Shown here: one piece after another, positions 52,987-64,000 of the stretch | Layout of the letters: every line of letters starts with the position of its first letter | Position numbering within the stretch: the first letter of the stretch is position 1 | Source: Dipetalonema caudispina | Lineage: Eukaryota > Nematoda > Chromadorea > Rhabditida > Onchocercidae | Length of the DNA stretch: 64,000 nt | Reading direction: 5' to 3' | NCBI GenBank assembly: GCA_013365325.1 | Contig: JABVXV010000104.1 | Location: 64,152 to 128,151 of the forward strand | The notes under the pieces: generated by a model | The model's input: only the letters and a program-made list of their open reading frames with translations | Databases searched by the model: none | What the model was told of the DNA's origin: nothing | Translations under genes and position numbers: made by a program

Positions 52987-55966
52987 AGTGCATGAAGTGA
53001 ATAGGTCACGTTACATTATCCAAGGAGATGAACTATCCGATTCTCATAAGGCTTGGGTTCCTGAATTTGAAACTGACTAATTTAACAAATTTGTTAAATA
53101 TTATCATAATTTAAATGAATATGAGACTGAAGTAGGATATTGAAGAACGCAACTAAAGTTATGAAGCTTTACGATTCAGCAGTATGTTAATGTAAGCATA
53201 ATAGAAATAATCATCTTTAATTTGTAAACAAATATTTAACAACACTGATTTCCAAAATGTGTATTACAAACTATGGTTGGTAGGATTTAAGCTGTTAAAC
53301 AGGAGTTAACTAACGAAATGTCGTATAAAAATTATTGTTGTTAGATGGCGAAGGAAAGAAAAATTCAAACAATCCCAATGATTGATCGTAATACTCGTCA
53401 CATTGGTGTATGAAGAAAGAAGCTGTAATGATGGCTGGTCAATGATGGCGGTAATGTCGAAACGAGTATATGAACTGCATATATCTTCTAGTTTCGACCA
53501 AGTCTTGAGAAGAATAAGAGGGTTAACGCTCAAGCTAGGGAGGTATGAGTGAATGATTTAACAGCTGACGCGATCATCGTCTAAGGTCCCTGATGGAAAT
53601 GTCGAAAAATTTTTGCATCTAAAGCATAACGGCTACTTTCTTAATGTATCGGCTAACTAGTTGGCAACCTTATCCAACTGTTGTCTGCCATTATTTGTTA
53701 ATTTTGGTATCATTGATCTTTCAGAAAAATGCCAAATTTTGAAAGAATGCTTCACTATAAAGATAATGAAAAGGGACCATTTACACCAATAATTTTATTT
53801 TAGTAATGGTCAATAATCGTCCATTTTCCTTTCAATTACGACAACAATAGGCTCATACTAAGTTTACTTATGGTTTTCAAGTGAAAATGTAAATATTATA
53901 TCCTTTAAACTTTTTGTTTTCATTATTTTCCAAGCAGACAGAACTGAAAAACAGAAGAGAAGTTTTTTTCTTTTTTTTGCGTTCATCTTTAGTTATACAT
54001 AAATCAGTGAAAAGTTTTGTAAATTTATGTTTCATTCCCATCTCATTTTAGATCATTTTTTGTCGTTTCTTTTTAGAAAATACAAGCGTTTAGAAAGTTA
54101 TCTCTCAAATTTCGATCTATTTTTCAAATATCAATACATTTATGAATACTTCAAGGATATTTACAGGATTTTTGAATACATCAACTGATTTTGGTACATT
54201 GCATAGCTCAAGAAATGCTAACCGAATAGGACAAAGGTTAAAGATATGATATATGATATATCGCAATGAATGCTAACCAAATATGGTAAAGGTTGAAATA
54301 TTATTTGAAATGGAAACGAAACAACCAATGTCAATGGGAACGATTGAATCATTTGTCGAGAAAAGAAAAGTGTTTCTGCGAACAAATGACACTATGAATG
54401 AATGACTGATTTGTGAAAAAAAAAAAGCAATGATTTTAGAGAATTCTTTACTGATATTTTTGCCAGTTGATGTATAATCATTTATGCAAGCAACAAATTG
54501 TTATATGGAAAATGAGAACTTCTCTTGATCCGTTTTATTCTCTATTGTAAAAGTCTTTTATTGATGTCCTTAAATGTATGCCATTCGGTATCAGCTGAAG
54601 TAATCTAAACGTAACTTTTTTGCAATCGTATACAGGAATTCAAAAAAAAAAAACTCAATAAAGTGGCCATAATGGAATATGATTTATAGAAGATATGATA
54701 TCACGTATCATGTTTTCCTTAGTTGACTTTCATATAACAAATACTTCCAGTATACAAAACGTTTAGAAATTCTTCTTTCATTTAGGCTCTTCGGTAATAA
54801 AAGATTCCGATTGTTAGGATTACTCTTAAAATTCTAAACGATTCTTGCGAGATGTAATCGTCGGATTACCATTCATTCTGTGATCTAATGCTTCACATCA
54901 AAATAGTAATCAGACAATACGGCACTAAAAAAACCTTTTGTTGTTGTAACATTTCTGAACCGATCCATCATTCCAATGGACTTTAATTACCTTTCGTTTC
55001 GTGATGAAATGTAGTAAACAACAAAATTATTGACTTAACACCACGTTGGCACCAACTGATCAGTTTAGACAATGTGTGTAGAAAATAACTGATTTGTAAG
55101 ATCAAAACAGTCATAAAAACCTCTTTAAATAAATGCCAGCCACTCTTTTTCAATGTATTCCTTGCACGCTATTAGTTATAGTATTCTTCGTACATTGGCG
55201 TTTTTGAGATCAGAAATGCTTCATTTAACAACTACAGTACATTTTTCGACGTATCATAATTGTTTTCAGTAATACAGTGAATGAATGATATCTATAAAAG
55301 TACTCTGATCTTCATATTGTCCCTGAACTTATTCTTGAAAAAACTGCGATAGGTAAAGCATCCTTTTACATGCTTCAAGAGAACATCTTACATGCATAAT
55401 GACAGGAAATATATGAAACAAGGCGGTTTGTTCGGCAGAATGCGTCATTTACAAAAAATGCTTTCAAAATGATTTACCAAATAACACGTCATAGACGATG
55501 AATGATTCAGCGATTTCAAATGTAACTGAAAGTTCAATCTTCAATTAGTGATTCTATTTATGCCAACTTTGAAATTTACAATTTTAAACAAAACTGGGAT
55601 GATTTAAAACGGTTTTTGAAATAAGTAAATTAATAAGCGTAACAAAATAATTCAATTCAGTGTTAATAACTGCTTTAAAATATAACATCTTCATCTTTTG
55701 ATTAAGTAATTGAATGATAAAAAACTGAATTAAGCAATAAAAGAATTGATCTGAGTGATATTAATTGAGTAATTCAAACATTGCTAGTCTATCAAGAGAA
55801 CCAATATAGCAAGATGGTAAATTTTACTTTCACTGCTCTGTGTAGTAAATGGATATGAGTATGATTGTTTTCAAAGTCAAATCTGAGTTTCAAATCCTAT
55901 TCAAAATTTAAATGACTTTCCGTAAATTTCAAATAGAAGAATCATCTCATTAACTTCTATGTAATT
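52987..55966. other. Upstream region of scd-2
   Basis: About 3 kb without supported genes; the part next to 52986 should contain the scd-2 promoter. ORF 53306-53533 (minus) shows no splice partners. A 36-base imperfect direct repeat lies at 54214-54304. Confidence 0.45.
54214..54304. repeat. Imperfect direct repeat, two copies 55 bases apart
   Basis: Both copies begin AATGCTAACC and continue through an A-rich stretch to AAAGGTT, with about 75% identity over 36 bases. An AT-palindromic ATATGATATATGATATATC lies between them. Confidence 0.6.
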
Positions 55967-58119
55967 TTATAAGTTCAAATAAGTCTTCAATGAAGATTTC
56001 AATTCAAAGTTAGCTTTATTTTTCATTAAATTAGATGCAATTGAGCAAGCACAAAAAGCAAAACAGTACAAAACTATTATGCTGAATAGAACAATATCGA
56101 CAGTTATGATCATGAAAGATAGTAAATACACAGATTGGGAGCAGTAGAATAGTTCTTCATTATTGATATGTTGTACTTTTGTGTAAATCGGATATACTCG
56201 TGCTACTCCTGAAATTTCTAAAGTTAAATGTGAAATCTACTACAAAATTTGGACGGATCTTGATTTAAAAAAAACTTCTAATGTCTAAAATTAAAATTTC
56301 CAATGTTTTTATTGCCTGAAATTTCTAATGTCTCTTATCAGAGAATAGATATGTTTTATCTCTCTTTAATTTAACGGAAAATAGCAATTCAGAAATCCTC
56401 AACATTTTTTTTCAGAGATTATTTTTTACTTCAGAAATTTAAGAATTTTATTTTTAACTTTCTGTCGGTGCAATAACAGATTTTTGCCTTTTCGAGGAAA
56501 CTGTGTATGGATTTAATAAGAAAAAAAAATAGAAAATTTAAATTATTCGGTAATGAGTGTTTAAAAGAACAAACCAACAACCGATATGATCAGTAAAAAA
56601 GACCAAAGTGCGGGGAATCCCAAATAAATGAAAACGAATCCGACCGCAATACCGGTACATCCGTAAACGATCATCCAAATTGGAAGATAATCATCGATTG
56701 AACAATTTCGAACATTTATTCCTCCAATAACTATCATTGTAAGATAAACGAAAAGATATATGAACGAATAGCATTGCATTATTCCTGTAAAAGAAACGTT
56801 TTTTTTTTTTTAAATTAACACTCAAAAGTTGGGAGATTGTAGCTTATTCAGAAATGTCATGTTAATCTGATATTGAATATGTATATACAACTATGAAAAA
56901 CCTTTTTATTTGCATTGCAAAATGACATCGAAGTATATTAATTAATCCTTAAACTTATTTAGAGCTAGTCAACCAATCAGATATAATCTGCTTCATCTTA
57001 TTTACCTAGCTTGAGATCGATCAATCCTTCATTTCTCGAATTAATTGTGGCTCTTATTGTTTACGAGATAGTGCTATTATATAAATATGTATTTTCGTAT
57101 TGTGGCGTAAGGAATGATTTAAAGATTCAGTGGTGGTACTAATTAACTAATCAAGTGTCTCAACATTAAAGAGAGATTTGTAATTTCATTCAGTTATTAT
57201 CGAAGGAAAAATGATGAGGAAAATACGGCTCAGTAATAATAATTCTTAGATTCATTTAATCAGTATTAAATGTTGTGCTAAAAGTATCAATTAAAAGTTA
57301 TAAAATTCCATAACAATTCAGCATCCTTTTTGTACCTTTACTCAATGAAATTTCAGAGAATTCGGTGACATATAACTGACCTTGCGCATTATTGAAAACT
57401 TTTCCGTTCAAGTTTTTCTCGCTATTCTGAATTTACTTTTTGTTAAAATAGTGTAAAAAACATTAAGATAAGATTTTGTCTTTGCAAATTCACTTTGAAA
57501 TTAAACAAAGTACAAACTATTTGTTCCTCTTCTGCAGTAAAGCTTTTCATGAAGGAAAAATGCTCAGTAAAATGAGAGAAAATATTTGTTCAAACCGATA
57601 TCTCAGCTTCTTCCTTTATATAATAACTTTATAAAAAGTATCGATGGAAAGAACAGCAAAAGTAATATTCAGTCAAATGTTAATTGAATCATCCATTTGG
57701 TAAATTTTATTTGAAATTTTGAGAGCATAGATTCTAATGTTCCATAAATCATCAAAAGAATTCAAGTTACTGTACCTTTTCTTCATCCTCTATTGAAATT
57801 GCCGTTTGAAGTGATGACGAAGAATTTGTTGCATAATTCAGCTGTTAATAAAAACGAAAAAGGATCGGAACAATTGAATGAGAAATGGATCACAATTACA
57901 GTTTAGATTTCAATTTTTAATTTATGTTTGGTTAACTAATTGTAAATCCGGATTTGTTGAAATCATAGTTTTTTTTTTCTTGGAAGTGAAAAATAAAAAA
58001 CTTAAATTTTACTAAAGACTTACTGTGTTTCCAAGCCTTTGCATGAAGATCAATTTATTTTGACGCAAAAATGTCTTAAAACCACCCTCCGAGTGTTTAG
58101 TTCCTCCATTTTCAGTCAT
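55967..58119 (-). CDS. Small four-pass membrane protein, TMEM272-like (219 aa)
   Basis: Five exons, 58119-58024, 57841-57776, 57426-57381, 56784-56575 and 56208-55967, join in phase to 219 aa. A polar N-terminal cytosolic region of about 70 residues (Ser/Glu/Asn-rich) is followed by four predicted membrane segments: a first helix ending T-M-I-V-I-G-G-I, a second around WMIVYGCTGIAVGFVFIYLG, a third around WSFLLIISVVG, and a fourth around SFMIITVDIVLFSIIVLYCF. The I-G-x-I-N-V-x-N-C-S motif after helix 1 and Cys residues in the last loop are typical of the TMEM272-like family common in invertebrates, whose function is unknown. An ATG at the start of the first exon has no trans-splice acceptor directly before it. 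Confidence 0.7.
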
Positions 58120-58686
58120 TTTAATTAGATGTTGCGTTCAAGCTATCATCTGCCACCGCTTTTATAGAATGATACATTGAAGCGAAATACATTGAAAACT
58201 TTCTTTAAATAAAAATTTGCCTGAAATTTGAATATCGTTACTTTGAAAATTCTTCAATACCACTAAATTTGTTATGCTCTTCATATGAAAATCTATCTGT
58301 TGTTGATCAAATATTCTAACGCCAATTGTATATTTAAGATGTAATTACTACACATTCTTTTATTTTGGTATTCATTGATATGTTGCCCAAAATATTAAAT
58401 TATCACATGCTGCACTTTTGTTTGGATAAGAACAAAATGTCTTCACCTTCTTACTCCATTAGGCCATTGAGAGCAAATGAAAAATGATGATGAGATTGGA
58501 ATAGGCTTAAGATTCGAGAAGAATACGCTGATTATTAGGATTGAGTTGAATTGAAAGTTAAATACGTTTAACTTCACCATTCATTATTTGAGAAGTATAT
58601 TTACACATCAGTGCTCCGTTAGTTTTGATTTTTTGAAATAATTATTGTTAGCGATATGTAATCGATCAATTTTTCTATTACCGCAT

Positions 58687-59156
58687 ATGACTACAACCGA
58701 ACGTGTTCCAGAAATGTTATCAATCATGAGCGTTGTAGAATCACGTCAAGTTGTCCCTATTTCTTTCGCAAGTAAATTCAGTATGTTGCATTTCTTCCTT
58801 GCAAATCGACTAAAAGTTCATTTGTGCAAAAATTGGCGACATTTCCTATCAAAGAGACGAAATGTTTTGCAAAAATGTCTGAGCATGCTTTCACTCAGAC
58901 ACAATAATTTCTGATTGTTTGTTTGTTGTCAAAATTGTCATCGATTTTCGTTCTTATCTTTGAAGCAAGCAGCAGAATGTTGTCAGTTGTCTTTAGCACT
59001 TCGTATATTCCATGTATCCGATTACTTCCTCTTATCCTTACTTAGAGTTCATGAATTCAGAAATCTATCTATCCGGCACAGCAACTGTTTTTTTTTTCTT
59101 TTTTTCTTTCAGATGAAACCGATGAAGATTTGATTAGTATTTATGATACGGATTAA
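58687..59156 (+). CDS. Possible 42-aa protein with acidic tail
   Basis: Exon 58687-58771 (MTTTERVPEMLSIMSVVESR, then eight more residues) ends at a GTAAATT donor. Exon 59113-59156 follows a long T-rich tract and TTTCAG, and reads E-T-D-E-D-L-I-S-I-Y-D-T-D then TAA. The two join in phase, and AATAAA follows nine bases after the stop. Another exon may lie between them; a frame near 58965 after TTTGAAG is open but looks unlike protein. The product is too short to classify; it could also be the 3' end of a gene whose start I missed. Confidence 0.33.
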
Positions 59157-59170
59157 ATTTTAAAAATAAA

Positions 59171-60495
59171 TGAGTTTCATGAATTAGTCTTCAGGGAATG
59201 TTGCCGAGAAAATTAGCACTTAATAATTTCAATTTTATTATTTTATTTATTTTCTCTGTAATTAGAGCAAAATAAAAAGATTTTGCTAAGAATTATGTAT
59301 CTTTCATGAATAAACAATTAAATAATATAATGGCAATGTTAGGTAGCTATTAAAGATAAGAATTAGGATTTTCTTATATATTTTCATAAAATAGTTTTTG
59401 CCATAAATATTGCGAATTTTTACCTTTAGAACTACTATATTCAGTTTGATGCATTTAAATTTTTCTAAAAAATTCACCAAAATAAAGTGAATTTGGTTGG
59501 AAGGGCAAAGAGCCCAAATTGAATATCGCAAAATATCATAAAATGGAATCTGTGAATGATTTTGGGAAGGAAACGACGAGTCAAGGCTGAAATTATTGCA
59601 TTCAATTCTCGAAAATATGCTATTATTCTGAATCAAACAGGAAAAAGATGACGAAGAAATTTCATTGAAATCAAAACAAAAATGACCCAAATTCAATAAT
59701 TCAAACTACACTGATTTGCGATGTCTAGAATAGGTCAAATAATTAATTATTTGATTATAGCTTTATTCGAACAGAGTTATTCAGTTAAAATTAGAATTTT
59801 TCCAAGGGAAGCGAATTTCAAGATTCCATTTGATGATATTTCGCGATATTCAATTTGATTTATATAATTTCAATTCAAGTTGCTGATCTCTAAAAAGTTT
59901 AAAGATTTATTTTTCTTCTTGCATTACAATAAAGTTCACTTTTTGTCATGCATCAATATGATTTACATATTTTTTCAATGAGGAAGCAAATAGCCCAAAA
60001 TGTTCTGGAAAAAAACTGCGATGAAACCAAAAGTACCGAGGATTGAAAGATTTGAAATGAAGAATTAAATGAGCATATTAACTACGAAGCATCACCAACT
60101 TTGTAATATGTATGCTAGATAACTTAACAATTTATGAATGAAAAAACCAATCGTTTATAACATTAATTAATTTCATACTATGCTGCCAATTTGATGATGG
60201 TCAGTAGAGGTCAGTAAAAGAGAACAAAGAGTAGGAACAATTGGATATCTCTTTAACATTCATATATATATATATATCGTTCTATTCTTCTTTGCTGTGA
60301 TATTTGTTTTATCGTTAACATTGCATCAAAAAATGCATTTAGGATTTTGTGAAATTAAAAAAATATTCACAAACTTTAATCAGATTTTTTTTTTAAAAAA
60401 AAAAAGAATTCGTTGCAATGTGTTAACAGAATGTTGCCTTAGCAACAAATTTTAGTATATAGAAAATAAGAAATGTAAAATTTGAAAAAATTTTT
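59171..60495. other. Intergenic stretch
   Basis: Strongly AT-rich. It includes a 130-codon minus-strand ORF at 59304-59696 and an (AT)8 run at 60262-60277. No splice-supported genes seen. Confidence 0.45.
60262..60277. repeat. (AT)8 microsatellite
   Basis: Perfect dinucleotide run in intergenic sequence. Confidence 0.85.
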
Positions 60496-60956
60496 TTATT
60501 CTTCTTCAGCACCAGGATAATTATCCATTGATAATTGTTTTTGTAGTAATAACTGTCTGTTATTTTTATCTTTTAACATCATGAAATAGATTAAAGAAGC
60601 TTTATTTCTACAAATTTCTCAAACAGTTTCGCTAAGCTAATTCTATTTTCAGATTCAAATATCATAGACAGTATTACTATACCTATCAGTGAAGGGTAAA
60701 GAGAATTGTTATTGTGGTGAATTTACTGTCGTAGTAAGTGAAATAAGCTAATCATCGATGTGATAATGTAACTACAGTGCTTAACAAGTTTTTTAGGGAA
60801 CATTTTGACCAGTAGCTTTTGTCTGCTCTAATTTCATAACATACATTTCACCTGCTGTCTTTCTCCAACAATTTTCAACAATTTCAGGTTTCTTTAAATT
60901 TAATATCCAACATGAACGAAGATCAATTGGGTTATTTAGAATTGAAACAGCTTGTA
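60496..60956 (-). CDS. 3' part of an unknown gene (5' exon not located)
   Basis: Exon 60956-60810 follows a strong TTATTGTTTTCAG acceptor and ends at a GTCAAAA donor. It joins in phase to 60569-60496, which ends in G-A-E-E-E then TAA, giving 73 codons. The exon reads Q-A-V-S-I-L-N-N-P-I-D-L-R-S-C-W and then L-N-L-K-K-P-E-I-V-E-N-C-W-R-K, a spaced C-W...C-W pattern, followed by a Gln/Lys-rich helix and acidic end. The codons upstream of the acceptor spell a hydrophobic, signal-like stretch but begin with GTG and run into a stop, so they are probably intron. The real first exon should lie between 60970 and 62160 or beyond. Family not recognised. Confidence 0.45.
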
Positions 60957-62166
60957 CTGAAAACAATAAGTGGAATATTAAAATGAATATTCCTAACTGA
61001 CTGTTCACGATTTTTAAATGATAAAAAATTACTACTGCATACTTTTCTAAATTATCTTAAAATGTGAAGCACCTTTTGACAATTTCCGAAATGGTTTCCA
61101 GAATTCTTCGGTAATTAGCTATAAAAATATTTATAAAGCCCATGTTTCAAATTTCAGCTCATCAAAAAATCAGTTATTTTCTATCTCGAATATACCTTAA
61201 ACTAATTATTTTTTGTCTCTAAATGCTTTTGAAGACCATTTGAAAAAAAAAATGATGTCAAGAGCGTTGTGCATTTTTATAAGATTATGAAAAACAATAT
61301 TAAAGCCTGAATCATACATTTATTTTTACAAGGAAAATTTCGAACATTGCTTCCCAGTTTCTTGGAAAATAATTCCCACCAAAATTCAAAGATTAAATAA
61401 GAGAATTGATTCTTTTGGAAAATTTGCACTTTCGGAAAAAAAAGGATAAGATTGGTACGGCAATTTTATATTGTTCTTGAAATGAAATATAATTATATGT
61501 TTGACTCAGGAAGTTGTTTTTTTTTTAAAAACGATTATTCATTGTGAGTAAATCGTAATATTCTTAAATTTTTCAATGCTCTTGCAAAAAGTAGTGGTAA
61601 AGTAGTAATTTGTTTACTCTCAGCTTGTCAATTTATTTGTCAAGTAGGAAAAAAAAATGAGAAAAATAGTAATAGACTAGTTGATTAAGGTAATAAATAG
61701 TAAAAACTATAATCATTTAGGTGATTATTTAGGTAGCCTTATTTCGTGGTAGTACAAATATACTGATTAGTTTATTCCTCAAGAGTAAGCAGTGACATAT
61801 TGGCTGAGTACAGCTAATTTACTTCTAATACCACTGATCTTAAATTATGATATATGGGGATACTTTCCACCAATCATACCTATGGAAAAAACGTTCGTTC
61901 TATTTCCGTTTAAATTATCATTTCTAATGGTTGCTTAATTTTCTTCCCACAAACGGGAAATTACCATTTGTTGCTGTTAATATATCAGGAAAATCTTTAC
62001 GGCTTCAATTTTTGCTAATACACATAATATGATTTGTAAAGAGGAAAGGAATTATTTATTGTTTCAGAAAGTGCAATGCTCGATTGAGACAAGACAATGA
62101 AAGAAATGAATAAATGAAAAATAAAAAATGAGTTGTTGTGTTGATGATCGATCAAATCCGTCCTGA
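60957..62166. other. Stretch without recognised genes
   Basis: Should contain the first exon and promoter of the minus-strand gene at 60496 and the promoter of the plus-strand gene at 62167. I could not identify the exon. ORF 62015-62242 (minus) overlaps the plus-strand first exon and looks accidental. Confidence 0.4.
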
Positions 62167-64000
62167 ATGACGACATTGATAATTGTACTTTGGCGTCATC
62201 GTTTAAATTTTCATGGCTATTGCAAGCCAACCACAGATCCAAGTTTCAGAGTAGTTGTTGTTGGACCAGAAAACTCAATTAATGATGACACATGGTAAGT
62301 GATAATTCAAATTAATACTTTTTTCTAACATTTTCAGAATATTTTTAATAAGGCAAAAAAATTTGTTACAAAAAATTCCTGAAAACTTAATTCATGTATA
62401 ATTTAAGTGATTGGATAAGAAAAATTGTTAAGATAAGAATTCCGTGATCGTTTAATCATTCAGTGAAATTTATCAATACTTTTCTGAACTAGATTTTTTT
62501 ATTGATATTGGAGTGTTTCTCCTTTCGAAGCAAATATTCCGAACTTTATTTTCAGTTATAAATGAAATTTCATTCTTTTTTTTGTAGCGTTGATGTCCAC
62601 TATCAAATTCAGCCAACGTTTGGCTCACGTAATCATTGTCATACATTACTGATAGAAAAAGTTCGAGAACTCGTCTCGAATTATGGATTAACTAGGCGAA
62701 TTATTGTTACTTTCGAAGCTGAACTGCAATATCTGATTGCCAAAATTAGGTTGGAAATTTAAATATTTTGTGATAAGAGATTTTGAGTATAAAAGTTTGG
62801 CTATAAGAGTAATTGTTTGGCAAATGTTTTACAAAGATAATGACATCCAATTATTCATTTCCTTTATTTGCCACTTTCATCCACCGCAATTGAAATCTTT
62901 GAAATTGGATTTAATAGTTAGGCATTATTTTGGTTCATCTAAAATAGCTTTTAGTCTTCCATTTAACCTTTACTCTTTGAAGCAGAAATTTTCTTGTTCT
63001 AGGTTTGAGCTCGGTGTTGAAGGACTTTTGCCAGATCATGTGGAACAAGTTGTGCATATGAAGGAAATGAAACTTATTGCCAGGAGAAATGGCCTTATGA
63101 CATTGAGGCATGTTAATTTATTTCATGTTTACAACTTCAAATTAGCTGAAATTTGAAATGTAGCTAAAATTTATTTTACTTGAAAAATAATTTTTTATTG
63201 AAGGTGAAATCTTACATTCGATAAAATGTGATTGAAATGAGCGATCAAGAATACTTCACTTGAAATACCGTACCAATTTTGAAGAAATAGAAAATACTTT
63301 AGAAATACAATTGTACACTAGTATTCTACACATCTTGTTTTGTTAAAATTTATTAGAAGTTTAAAATTTGCGTAGTCATATAATTTAAGCACTTATTGTC
63401 CGTTCATTACAACAAAAAGTGTCTGATTACATTACAAATGCAAAATAATTAAACATTATGGATGTTTTAGTAATGTTCAGATGAAAGAATAAAACTTGAA
63501 AAATTACCGTATATTCTCTAATCTAAATGTCAACATCTCAATCATTTTTGAAATTGCTAAATAGCGCTTATTTCTAAATAAAAATAATTTGAAAATTTCC
63601 AGTCTAGCTTACTTGGAAAAAAATTTCAGTACTTAAATACCTATTGTACAACTTGGACGTAAAATACTAATTTGGACGAGAATATTACACAGTTCGTATT
63701 CGACCCAATCACTCATTCATTAGTAGTTGAAAATTGTTGAAATTAAAAGCAGATGTTTGAAGCCTTAATGATAGCAAGAAGTCAAAGCAGCATTCGAAAA
63801 CTTCAATAATTTCAAGCAAATGATCAAAAATATTTGCAGGCAAACGACAATTTCTTTAAAAGCTGAACCATCACTTTGGCTCAAACGTATTATCACTCAG
63901 CTTAATGGATTTCCTGTATTTATACGATCATGTGAAGCGAAACATGGGCGTAAAATAACTCGTTACTCAATACATGATCGTGATGAAATGCACTCTTGGA
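62167..64000 (+). CDS. ATP-grasp-like protein, N-terminal part (runs off right edge)
   Basis: Four exons join in phase: 62167-62294, 62588-62749, 63003-63107 and 63840 to the edge. The ATG at 62167 is the only in-frame start. The order resembles ATP-grasp ligases: an early strand (FRVVVVGPENS), a pre-grasp region with alternating helices and strands (I-E-K-V-R-E-L-V then R-R-I-I-V-T-F), a helix of the form D-H-V-E-Q-V-V-H-M-K-E-M-K-L, then LNGFPVFIRSCEAKHGRK, which matches the strand-loop 'G-F-P-V-x-I-(K/R)-P' around the ATP-binding lysine. The glycine-rich loop and metal ligands would lie beyond the edge, so the assignment is tentative. The third intron seems to have a GC donor (GAG|GCATGT). 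About 185 residues are visible. Confidence 0.5.

Noticed and set aside
59304..59696. Minus ORF of 130 codons, the longest unspliced one outside ric-8 and exons
   Set aside because: Phe/Ser/Ile/Asn-rich as expected from AT-rich DNA, no trans-splice acceptor, no domain; not convincing without conservation data.
60957..61008. Hydrophobic, signal-peptide-like start for the gene at 60496
   Set aside because: The first codon is GTG, an in-frame stop lies three codons upstream, and a strong TTTTCAG acceptor cuts the stretch off.

Overview
The window is AT-rich nuclear DNA of a nematode, most likely a filarial/spirurid species. The basis is intron-dense genes with TTTTCAG-type acceptors, trans-splice-like acceptors a few bases before several start codons, and nematode-type proteins. 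There is no sign of bacterial, plasmid or CRISPR sequence. All gene models were built by hand from ORFs, splice signals and protein-family knowledge, with reading phase checked across every intron. Boundaries may be off by a few bases.

Layout. (1) 1-1643, minus: RIC-8/synembryn, one uninterrupted reading frame running off the left edge. (2) 3855-4264, plus: two isolated exon-like blocks resembling the C-terminal half of an eIF4E2/4EHP protein. (3) 6150-13474, minus: the SWI/SNF ATPase (BRG1/Brahma, SWSN-4), 26 coding exons, 1401 aa. (4) 15935-21293, minus: secreted BPI/LBP lipid-binding protein, 12 exons. (5) 24394-25866, minus: small basic protein of unknown family with a decaying tandem duplication of its middle exon. 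(6) 26490-27351, plus: PP1 inhibitor-3 (PPP1R11). (7) 27678-28112, minus: possible 65-aa protein. (8) 29116-33942, minus: DGAT1-type diacylglycerol acyltransferase, 9 exons. (9) 35822-40237, plus: CK1/TTBK-family pseudokinase. (10) 41555-52986, minus: ALK receptor tyrosine kinase (SCD-2), 26 exons, 1448 aa. (11) 55967-58119, minus: small four-pass membrane protein. (12) 58687-59156, plus: possible 42-aa protein. (13) 60496-60956, minus: 3' part of an unknown gene. (14) 62167-64000, plus: N-terminal part of an ATP-grasp-like protein leaving the right edge.

The genes do not form one pathway. They cover G-alpha chaperoning (RIC-8), chromatin remodelling (SWSN-4), PP1 control (PPP1R11), lipid handling (BPI protein, DGAT1) and receptor signalling (ALK/SCD-2). 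DGAT1 and the pseudokinase are head to head, as are gene 5 and PPP1R11. The most unusual points are a pseudokinase lacking the VAIK Lys, catalytic-loop Asn and DFG Asp; short copies of exon ends sitting in nearby introns; and two apparent GC-AG introns.
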